This document shows positions 1 through 5,661 of a DNA stretch of 7,101 bases, piece by piece. Positions within the stretch are counted from its first letter, which is position 1. Each line of letters begins with the position of its first letter. The translations under genes and the position numbers were made by a program. Origin of the DNA: JBAUHN01 sp049680295 (GTDB lineage: Bacteria > Pseudomonadota > Alphaproteobacteria > Rhodobacterales > Rhodobacteraceae); the NCBI GenBank assembly GCA_049680295.1, contig JBAUHN010000311.1:1-7101 (forward strand), read 5' to 3'. The notes beneath the pieces are model-generated. The model was not told the origin of the DNA, ran no database searches, and saw only the letters and a list, made by a program, of their open reading frames with translations.

Positions 1-1042
1 GCGCATCCGTGACCGAGCCCAAAACCGGAACAATCTGCACGTCAGCACCAATGGCGCATTGCCGCAGTTCCTTGTCGATCTGGTAAAGCGCAAGTTCATT
101 CAGCTCAAACAAGATAATCTTTGTCGGTTGGCAGCCCAACAATTGCCGACACAGTTCCGACGCGATTGTCCCGCCTGCACCTGTCACCAGAACACTGCGC
201 CCAAGATAACAGTTTTCGTCCGGTAGCAGGTTTTGGTGTATTTCAACACGGTTCAGAAACTGCTGCGCCGGGACCGGTTGTAATTTTTCCACCAGCGCCT
301 CTTGCCCGATCAACTGCGCAAACGACGGCAGCATCTGAACCTCAAGGTCCAACTGTTGCAACCGCCGGGCAATCTGAATTTGCTTTGGTTTGCTGACCGA
401 AGGCATTGCCAGCAACACGCGGTCTATCTTTTTGGTCGCCACAATCGCCGCGATATCTTTGGGGCCGTATACGGGCAATCGCGATATGCGCAGGCCCTGC
501 AGGGCTGCGTTGTCATCGACAAATGCAACCGGTTCGATACGGTCATGCGCGCGTAATGCCGACACCAGCTGAGTGCCTGTTGCACCAGCACCATAGATCA
601 ACACCCGGCACCGGCGGGTGCCTGTGCGGTAGATCGCCTGCACAAGCTTTAGCAACAGCGCCCGGCTGATCACCGCGGCCACAAAAAAGCTGATCCCAAA
701 GACAACATGAACGCCAAGGGGCAGGATCGGGCCCGCCGCTTCACACAACAAATACGAAGACAGGGCCAGCCCGGTCGCAAACATCGCCAATTGCCGAATA
801 CCGCCGATTTCATTTGTGTTCAGTTGCATCGAACAGATCCCTAACGACAGCGATAGCCCGATGCCGGCAGCCATCAGATAGGGCAGGACAGGCAGGACCA
901 AAGCCGTGGTTTGACCAATCCCGTCCGTCAGAGGCTGCACAAAAAACACAAACAGCAACGTGATGGGAATAAGTGCACTGTCGAGTGCCAAAAAGATGTT
1001 TCGTTTCTGCGCTTTTGTCAGCGCCTTTACGAATTGAAGCAT
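1..1042 (-). CDS. FlaA1/CapD-type membrane nucleotide-sugar dehydratase/epimerase (C-terminus cut by window edge)
   Basis: Polysaccharide biosynthesis protein of the FlaA1/CapD/WbpM class; family members usually convert UDP-GlcNAc to a 4-keto-6-deoxy sugar or epimerise it for O-antigen, capsule or EPS. 347 complete codons are visible; the family is usually about 600-650 aa, so roughly half is missing. My translation shows four hydrophobic segments (about residues 16-35, 46-69, 85-103, 110-131), then a first Rossmann domain with VLIYGAGATG (147-156), then the second, catalytic nucleotide-binding fold starting at VLVTGAGGTIASELCRQ (284-300). The usual family motif there is TGAGGSIGSE, so the third glycine is Ala294 here. 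The catalytic Lys region lies outside the window. The ATG at 1042 is chosen because an in-frame TGA lies three codons upstream; the GGGGA about 11 bases before it is only a modest ribosome site. It is separated by 191 bases from the upstream sugar transferase gene, so it may have its own promoter. Class certain, exact product unknown. Confidence 0.93.
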   Translation of the reverse strand, partial: MLQFVKALTKAQKRNIFLALDSALIPITLLFVFFVQPLTDGIGQTTALVLPVLPYLMAAGIGLSLSLGICSMQLNTNEIGGIRQLAMFATGLALSSYLLCEAAGPILPLGVHVVFGISFFVAAVISRALLLKLVQAIYRTGTRRCRVLIYGAGATGTQLVSALRAHDRIEPVAFVDDNAALQGLRISRLPVYGPKDIAAIVATKKIDRVLLAMPSVSKPKQIQIARRLQQLDLEVQMLPSFAQLIGQEALVEKLQPVPAQQFLNRVEIHQNLLPDENCYLGRSVLVTGAGGTIASELCRQLLGCQPTKIILFELNELALYQIDKELRQCAIGADVQIVPVLGSVTDA

Positions 1043-1098
1043 TTTGAATCAGATCCCCGTTCTGGGTGGTCGCTGTGTTTACAAACCCTGAAAACAAT

Positions 1099-1132
1099 GT
1101 CGCCCGGATGATCCGCCTTTGCCTGAGGCGAC
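1099..1132. repeat. Nested inverted repeats in the leader of the FlaA1-type gene
   Basis: Three complementary arm pairs overlap in 34 bases. The outer pair is gtcgcc (1099-1104) with ggcgac (1127-1132). One inner element is cggat-g-atccg (1105-1115). The other is cgcct (1114-1118) with aggcg (1126-1130) around a 7-base loop. They cannot all form together. They lie about 57-90 bases before the start codon, inside the likely transcript leader. There is no following T-run on the minus strand, so a simple terminator is unlikely; an operator or a folded mRNA leader is possible. Confidence 0.45.
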
Positions 1133-1142
1133 CCATTTTATC

Positions 1143-1170
1143 ATTGTATTTCAGTAATTTGTTTTCGAAA
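1143..1170 (-). promoter_or_regulatory. Weak candidate sigma-70-type promoter for the FlaA1-type gene
   Basis: On the minus strand TACAAT (1148-1143) matches five of six bases of the -10 consensus. It sits 16 bases downstream of TTTCGA (1170-1165), which matches the -35 consensus poorly. It would give a leader of about 95 bases that includes the inverted repeats. Alphaproteobacterial promoters are often weakly conserved, so this is only a suggestion based on position and local AT richness. Confidence 0.2.
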
Positions 1171-1233
1171 TGCGATCCGTCTTGCTGGAAAAGTTAACCC
1201 GGCCGATCCAACAAGATATTGGTGAACAAGTCG

Positions 1234-1860
1234 TTAACGTTTGGTCCCACGACGGGACTTCATTAACATTGTGAGCGTTTGAAAGATCAATTTGACGTCG
1301 AAACACAGGCTTTGGTTCGCGCTATAAATCAGATCAAGCTGCGCCTTTCGCGGAACGCAAATTCTGGCATAGACATCATCCGTTTGACCGGGCGACTCGC
1401 AGCTGCCTAACAGGCGCTCTTCGTGTTTGTGGAAATACAAAGTCGCAAGGCCGGTTACACCGGGTCGCGACTTGAGGACCTTATCATAAACCTGCGGAAA
1501 GCGTTCGGCGTATTCGCGCAAGGGGGGGCGTGGGCCGACAAAGCTTAGGTCTCCCTTAATGATGTTCCAAAGCTGCGGCAATTCATCAAAACGGCGCGCG
1601 CGCAGCCAGGCGCCGGTTGGGGTGACCCGCCCCGTTTTATTGCCACCTGACACGCCGCTGTCGTGTTTCACGACACGCATCGTGCGCAGTTTCCACATAC
1701 CAAAGGATCGGTCAGGCGTCGTCATCCGTTCAGAGATATAGAACAGCGGGCGCCCCTGCCGGATCAGCACATAGACCAGCAGAACTGTCAAAAACGGTGC
1801 CAGAAAAAACAACAAAAAACTGGCAAAGATCAGGTCAAACACCCGTTTTGAAAAACTCAT
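1234..1860 (-). CDS. Undecaprenyl-phosphate sugar phosphotransferase (monotopic phosphoglycosyl transferase)
   Basis: Bacterial sugar transferase (the small PglC/WcaJ-catalytic-domain type) that moves a sugar-1-phosphate from a UDP-sugar to undecaprenyl phosphate at the cytoplasmic face of the membrane, starting a repeat unit of O-antigen, capsule or EPS. The 208 aa length fits the minimal enzyme without the extra N-terminal transmembrane domain of WcaJ/WbaP. Residues 8-33 form the hydrophobic re-entrant helix with a proline at 22, followed by a basic patch. KLRTM (57-61) and the catalytic Asp92-Glu93 in FDELPQLWN, then GDLSFVGPRP (103-112), are the hallmark motifs. PGVTGLATLYFHKHEERLL (133-151) is a C-terminal variant whose sugar preference I cannot assign. 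The start ATG directly abuts the TGA of the upstream SDR gene with no gap, and a GGGG sits 9-12 bases before it, so translation is probably coupled. A C7 tract lies within the GPRPP codons. Sugar donor unknown; family assignment very secure. Confidence 0.95.
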   Translation of the reverse strand: MSFSKRVFDLIFASFLLFFLAPFLTVLLVYVLIRQGRPLFYISERMTTPDRSFGMWKLRTMRVVKHDSGVSGGNKTGRVTPTGAWLRARRFDELPQLWNIIKGDLSFVGPRPPLREYAERFPQVYDKVLKSRPGVTGLATLYFHKHEERLLGSCESPGQTDDVYARICVPRKAQLDLIYSANQSLCFDVKLIFQTLTMLMKSRRGTKR

Positions 1861-2721
1861 TCAAAAGCACCCCGCGCGGCGGTATTCGTCGATCATGCCT
1901 TCGGCGCTGCTGGCATTGGCGGCAATTGGCATGATCCGGGTCAGTTGCCTGGTGTCCAGTTCTACCATAGGGATCGTAGTGTCATTTGCCGGTCTGCCTG
2001 ACCACGGCAACCCGGCTGCATCCAACAGCGCACCCATCTCAATCGAACCGGGTGCTGCGATGTTCAGAACCGATGGCAGATCATCCGTTCGCATCAATCT
2101 GGCAATCACTTTGGCCAAAGTTACGGGGCCGATATAACTGCGCCTTGGTGTGCGGCCGTCATTGAATTGGTCCAAGCGGAACCCAGGTTGCCAGCCGCCC
2201 AAAATCGCATCCGCACCGGCGACATTGCCGATCCTCAGGATGGTTACGGGCAGGCCCAGTCTTTGTGCCAGCGCCAGCGTGGCCTGCTCCATATCCCGTT
2301 TCGAATGGCCGTATGCGCAGGCAGGCGTTGGCACGGCGGTTTCTGGCAGCGGATAATCTGCGCGGCCATAGACCGCCGCCGAAGACGCCAGAAAGACACG
2401 GGCAACACCTGCGGTTGCGGCACCTTGCACGGCGGCCAAGGCCAATGTTGAATTGTGCGACAGATCTTCGCCATCTGCGCGCGCAGGTGTAACCCCCGGC
2501 AGACATAAAACGGCCCGCACACCGGTTGCCGCCCGGACGTAAGTCTTGGGGTCTTGCAACAGATCAAATTGAAAGTCGCAGCACCCGTCGCGCCTGCTGT
2601 GCCAGAGGACGGCATCCGCCTTGGGCCAGACCGCTTGCAACAGACAACCCAATTTTCCGGATGCACCAAGAACCAGAAATTTGCCTTGAGGCGGGCTGTT
2701 TTTGGGGTCTGGCCGGGACAT
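1861..2721 (-). CDS. NAD(P)-dependent epimerase/reductase, extended SDR family (nucleotide-sugar type)
   Basis: Extended short-chain dehydrogenase of 286 aa, of the type that epimerises or reduces nucleotide sugars. Using the ATG at 2721 as residue 1, the NAD(P)-binding glycine motif is LGASGKLG (18-25), the active-site serines sit in LASSAAVYG (111-119), and the catalytic Tyr137-xxx-Lys141 is YGHSK. The C-terminal half (SYIGPVTLAKVIARL, then VLNIAAPGS) is the usual substrate domain. An upstream in-frame TTG at 2763 would give 300 aa, but the extra 14 residues look non-conserved, and TAGGA ends 8 bases before the ATG at 2721, so I chose the ATG. It is directly joined to the sugar transferase gene (stop and start adjacent). 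Given its neighbours, a 4-keto reductase making a UDP-6-deoxy-HexNAc (as WbpV/WreQ do) is a reasonable guess; a C4-epimerase is the main alternative. Confidence 0.88.
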   Translation of the reverse strand: MSRPDPKNSPPQGKFLVLGASGKLGCLLQAVWPKADAVLWHSRRDGCCDFQFDLLQDPKTYVRAATGVRAVLCLPGVTPARADGEDLSHNSTLALAAVQGAATAGVARVFLASSAAVYGRADYPLPETAVPTPACAYGHSKRDMEQATLALAQRLGLPVTILRIGNVAGADAILGGWQPGFRLDQFNDGRTPRRSYIGPVTLAKVIARLMRTDDLPSVLNIAAPGSIEMGALLDAAGLPWSGRPANDTTIPMVELDTRQLTRIMPIAANASSAEGMIDEYRRAGCF

Positions 2722-2821
2722 AGGACAATTCCTAAACCGGGTTGGCCGAACTTCCAAGAACAATCTATGGTTGCCTTACCCAGCGTATATTACCCGCTAG
2801 ACGTTATTCCAGTTTACTGCG
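2722..2821. other. Intergenic region between CaiD-like and SDR genes
   Basis: This 100-base gap separates the catabolic block from the polysaccharide block. I see no strong hairpin with a T-run, hence no clear terminator. On the minus strand TAATAT (2792-2787) could be a -10 element for the SDR/transferase pair, but no good -35 lies 16-18 bases upstream. A promoter here is expected from the change in gene function but is not demonstrated. Confidence 0.5.
2730..2734 (-). promoter_or_regulatory. Ribosome binding site that decides the SDR start
   Basis: TAGGA on the minus strand lies 8 bases before the ATG at 2721. The competing TTG at 2763 has no comparable site nearby, which supports the shorter protein. 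Confidence 0.55.
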
Positions 2822-3601
2822 TTAACGACCTTTCCAGACCGGGTCGCGTTTTTCGGCAAAGGCGCGCGCGCCTTCCAGCTGATCATCTGACGCATAAAGC
2901 GTATCGACGCTTTGCAACTGGCGTTTGGTGATGCGGTTCATCGCATCCTGAAACTTGGCATCCTCGGCATCGCGAACGATTTCCTTGATCGCGGCGTAGA
3001 CCAATGGCGGCCCAGAAGCCAGCAACCGCGCCAATTCCCAGGCCCGATCCATCAGCTGATCTGCGGGCAAAATCTCATTCAGCAGGCCCCAGCCTTTTGC
3101 CTCATTTGCATCAAACCAGCGACCGGTCAGCAACAGTTCCATCGCGATGTGATACGGTATGCGTTTGGGCAACTTCACCGATGCGGCATCTGCCACCGTA
3201 CCGGACCGGATTTCCGGCAAAGCAAAACTTGCGTGATCGGCGGCCAGAATCATGTCAGCGCTCAGCGCCAGTTCCAGACCACCACCACAGGCAATGCCAT
3301 TGACAGCGGCGATCACCGGTTTGTTGAGACCGCGCAATTCCTGCAATCCACCAAATCCGCCGACGCCATAGTCTCCGTCTACCGCATCGCCATCGGCCGC
3401 CGCCTTCAGGTCCCAACCGGGGCAAAAGAATTTGTCGCCGCCGCCGGTGATGATCGCCACGCGCAGGTCCGGGTCATCGCGGAAATTGGCAAAGGCTTCG
3501 CCCATCAAACGCGAGGTGACCAGATCAATGGCATTGGCTTTGGGACGGTCCAGCGTGACCTCAAGAATTGCACCATCGCGTCGAGTTTTTATCGGGTTCA
3601 T
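2822..3601 (-). CDS. caiD: CaiD-like carnitinyl-CoA dehydratase / crotonobetainyl-CoA hydratase (crotonase family)
   Basis: Enoyl-CoA hydratase/isomerase family enzyme, 259 aa. It strongly resembles what I recall of E. coli CaiD, which interconverts crotonobetainyl-CoA and L-carnitinyl-CoA: shared stretches include LDRPKANAID (17-26), FRDDPDLRVAIITG (40-53), GWDLKAAA (62-69) and the C-terminal FAEKRDPVWKGR. Oxyanion-hole segments are at 59-64 (FCPGWD) and 105-109 (CGGGL). Both crotonase catalytic acids are present as Glu110 (GGGLE) and Glu130 (LPE), so hydratase chemistry is expected. The loop after Glu130 reads GTVADAASV where CaiD has GIVPDSGGV, so substrate fit may differ. An upstream start (3667) would add 22 unlikely residues; the ATG at 3601 has AAAGGA 7 bases before it and overlaps the stop of the acyl-CoA synthetase as ATGA, indicating translational coupling. 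It is the last gene of the acyl-CoA operon. Family certain; carnitine as true substrate is inferred only. Confidence 0.9.
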   Translation of the reverse strand: MNPIKTRRDGAILEVTLDRPKANAIDLVTSRLMGEAFANFRDDPDLRVAIITGGGDKFFCPGWDLKAAADGDAVDGDYGVGGFGGLQELRGLNKPVIAAVNGIACGGGLELALSADMILAADHASFALPEIRSGTVADAASVKLPKRIPYHIAMELLLTGRWFDANEAKGWGLLNEILPADQLMDRAWELARLLASGPPLVYAAIKEIVRDAEDAKFQDAMNRITKRQLQSVDTLYASDDQLEGARAFAEKRDPVWKGR

Positions 3602-5631
3602 GTCAGTTTCCTTTCGAGGGATAGTACCATTAGCGCATCCACAGCGAAGGCCGCATTGGCTGTGCATATCAGCGGGTTAATCTCAACTTCGTCGATCCGG
3701 TCAGCGTAGGCAATCACACAAGCCTGCAAACCCATAACCGCACCTACAATTGCCGCAATATCTGCGCCGGATTTTCCACGGAATCCAGTCAGCAACGGGT
3801 AGGTTTTCAGCCGTGTCAGAGCCGATTTGACGTCACTTTCAGACACCGGCAGCAACAACGACACGGTGTCCTGCCACAATTCCGTCATCACTCCGCCCGC
3901 TCCCAGTGTCAGGACAAACCCATGTGCCGGGTCGCGCTGCACGCCGATCAGCAATTCGGCGACTGCACCCTGGACCATCTCCTCGACCAGAAAAGTCGTG
4001 GCGGGCATTTGTTCGGCCGCCGTCTGAACAGCCTTTACCGCCAGCCCGATTTGAACGGCGTTGCTTTCGGTCTTATGGGCGATACCCTGACCTTTAAGCA
4101 CCAAGGGCGCGGTCAGGCTTTCCGCCGCCTCGCCCGCCGCCTTGGGCGTGTGCGCGACGATGCCATTGGGTACGATCACGCCAAAATTGGCCAAATGCGA
4201 TTTGGCGTCTGCTTCGCTTAACGTCTCTCCGCGCCGGTCAGCGCCTGCCAAAAGTGGTTTATTAGGGTCTGGTTTTGTAATCGAGGATGCAGCCCTGGCG
4301 GCGCCGATCGCTTCAGTCAGACCGCAAATTGGCGTCACACCGCCGGCCATCAACTCGGCCGCGATCTCTGGTGGCATCAGTTCGGGCAGTGTCGCAACGA
4401 CCGCCACCGGCCTTTGGCACATCTGGCGCACAGACAAAGCCGCTTTGGTGGCGCAAGTCCAGTCGCTGGCGTCGGTATGCGGATAGTCGACAATAATCAA
4501 CGTTAACCCTATGTGATCCGCAGCCATTGGCGCCCAAGCGGCGGTCATTTTGTCAGCATCGGTCCATATATAGGTGTGGTAATCCAGCGGGTTCGACAGG
4601 GCGACCATTGGCCCCAATGCCCTTGTCAGAGCCTGTTTTTGCGCCTTTGTCAGTTCGGGAAATACCAAATCACTGCCATGCGCGGTATCTGCGGCAAGGC
4701 TTGCTTCCCCGCCTGAGCAGCTGATCGAGGACAGGGCTTTGTTGTCCAGCGGTCCATTGGCGTGCAGCAATTTGAGGGTTTCCAGAAATGTCGGCAGATC
4801 GTGCACCCGCGCGATACCCAAACGGCGCAAAAGAGCCGCAGCACCAGCGTCGCTGCCGGCCAGTGAGGCAGTGTGGGACACGGTGGCGTGCCGCGCCTGA
4901 TCCGAGACACCAACCTTCAGCGCGACCAAAGGCACGCCCTTTTCCCATGCTTTTTGCGCCAGATCATGCCAGACACCGGTGTCACCAAAGCCTTCAATAT
5001 GCAGACCAATGGCCGTTACACGCGGATCATCCAGTAACGCCATTGCGATGTCGGCCTGCCTGGTTTGCGCCATGTTGCCACAGGTCACCGTGTAGGCAAT
5101 TGGCAGCCCGCGTTTTTGCATGGTCAGGTTGATCGCGATGTTTGAGCTTTGGGTAAGGATCGCCACACCTTTGTCCACCTGCGTGCAGCCGTGCTGATCA
5201 GGCCACAACAACGCGCCATCCAACGCATTGATGAACCCATAGCAATTCGGCCCTAACACGGGCATTTTATCCGCTGCTGCTACCAATTGCGCCTGCAGAT
5301 CAGCCGCACCTGCATCTTCGGCCACGCTTTCAGAAAAGCCCGAGGCGAAACAGACGGCCCCCCCCGCCCCCATCGCGGACAAGGCAGCGACCGTGCCAAT
5401 AGTTGCATGACGGTTGACCCCGACAAAGACCGCGTCTGGTACGCCGGGCAGTTCAGGGACCGACGTGTAAGCAGTCAGCCGCTCGACCGAAACCGCGCGC
5501 GGATGAACCGGCCAGATCGGGCCCGGATACCCGATCAGATGCAATTGCCGGATCACCTGACGGCACCATGCGCCGCCGCCAATCACCGCGATGGATTTGG
5601 GCCGCAACAAGCGCTGCAAGTCGCGGCTCAT
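3598..5631 (-). CDS. NDP-forming acyl-CoA synthetase (acetate-CoA ligase, ADP-forming, family)
   Basis: Single-chain acyl-CoA synthetase related to succinyl-CoA synthetase: it joins a carboxylic acid to CoA with NTP going to NDP and phosphate through a phosphohistidine, reversibly. With the ATG at 5631 (677 aa), a CoA-binding domain comes first (RPKSIAVIGGG, 10-20; ASGFSE, 96-101; GPNCYGF, 127-133). A ligase-type domain follows with the phospho-His at 253 in VSHTASLAGSD and a Glu at 213 (HIEGFGD) fitting the second acid. The C-terminal ATP-grasp domain starts near 470, with Lys513 (VLKGQG), HKTE (519-522), GAGG (578-581) and EVEINPL (648-654). A GTG at 5652 would add 7 residues; MSRDLQRLLRPKS is a typical family N-terminus, so I prefer the ATG, although its ribosome site is weak. 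It lies 30 bases after the acyl-CoA dehydrogenase stop and overlaps the CaiD-like start by four bases. A G8 tract lies in the coding strand. Substrate unknown; it replaces the CaiC-type ligase or CaiB-type CoA transferase of classical carnitine operons. Confidence 0.92.
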   Translation of the reverse strand: MSRDLQRLLRPKSIAVIGGGAWCRQVIRQLHLIGYPGPIWPVHPRAVSVERLTAYTSVPELPGVPDAVFVGVNRHATIGTVAALSAMGAGGAVCFASGFSESVAEDAGAADLQAQLVAAADKMPVLGPNCYGFINALDGALLWPDQHGCTQVDKGVAILTQSSNIAINLTMQKRGLPIAYTVTCGNMAQTRQADIAMALLDDPRVTAIGLHIEGFGDTGVWHDLAQKAWEKGVPLVALKVGVSDQARHATVSHTASLAGSDAGAAALLRRLGIARVHDLPTFLETLKLLHANGPLDNKALSSISCSGGEASLAADTAHGSDLVFPELTKAQKQALTRALGPMVALSNPLDYHTYIWTDADKMTAAWAPMAADHIGLTLIIVDYPHTDASDWTCATKAALSVRQMCQRPVAVVATLPELMPPEIAAELMAGGVTPICGLTEAIGAARAASSITKPDPNKPLLAGADRRGETLSEADAKSHLANFGVIVPNGIVAHTPKAAGEAAESLTAPLVLKGQGIAHKTESNAVQIGLAVKAVQTAAEQMPATTFLVEEMVQGAVAELLIGVQRDPAHGFVLTLGAGGVMTELWQDTVSLLLPVSESDVKSALTRLKTYPLLTGFRGKSGADIAAIVGAVMGLQACVIAYADRIDEVEINPLICTANAAFAVDALMVLSLERKLT
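3609..3614 (-). promoter_or_regulatory. Ribosome binding site of the CaiD-like gene
   Basis: AAAGGA on the minus strand, embedded in the 3' end of the acyl-CoA synthetase gene, lies 7 bases before the ATG at 3601. It fixes the start of the CaiD-like protein and supports coupled translation across the ATGA overlap. Confidence 0.65.
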
Positions 5632-5661
5632 GCGGAATTGCCCGCCGCGCACCGACGCACT

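Larger units (their letters stand above)
1043..1233. other. Intergenic region between sugar transferase and FlaA1-type gene
   Basis: This 191-base gap is AT-richer than the flanking genes and holds no convincing coding sequence. It contains overlapping inverted repeats (1099-1132) and a weak sigma-70-like candidate, listed separately. I see no stem followed by a T-run in the minus direction, so there is no clear intrinsic terminator after the sugar transferase; read-through into the FlaA1-type gene is possible. Confidence 0.7.

Noticed and set aside
1114..1130. Hairpin cgcct/aggcg as an intrinsic terminator of the sugar transferase gene
   Set aside because: The stem is only five pairs and no T-run follows on the minus strand.
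810..1136. 108-aa minus-strand frame covering the leader and start of the FlaA1-type gene
   Set aside because: It runs out of frame through the FlaA1-type N-terminus, whose membrane segments and Rossmann motifs are clear; the alternative product has no family features.
1232..1239. Palindrome CGTTAACG at the sugar transferase stop, repeated at the CaiD-like stop (2820-2827)
   Set aside because: Both are simply an Arg codon CGT followed by TAA and CG at gene ends. Two occurrences of an 8-base palindrome in these contexts do not support a shared site.
2159..2669. Overlapping frames of 115 and 141 aa (minus) and 94 aa (plus) within the SDR gene
   Set aside because: All are alternative frames of the SDR coding sequence, whose cofactor and catalytic motifs are intact.
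2722..2763. Longer SDR protein starting at TTG 2763
   Set aside because: The extra 14 residues are not typical of the family, while the ATG at 2721 has a well-placed TAGGA.
3602..3667. Longer CaiD-like protein starting upstream at 3667
   Set aside because: The ATG at 3601 has AAAGGA at 7 bases and an ATGA overlap with the preceding gene; the added 22 residues have no match to the family.
2912..3709. 265-aa open frame on the plus strand
   Set aside because: It lies antisense across the well-supported CaiD-like gene and the end of the acyl-CoA synthetase, shows no recognisable domain, and fits a chance open frame opposite GC-rich codons.
5632..5652. Longer acyl-CoA synthetase starting at GTG 5652
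   Set aside because: It adds only seven residues before a typical family N-terminus (MSRDLQRLLRPKS). It cannot be excluded, since neither start has a strong ribosome site.
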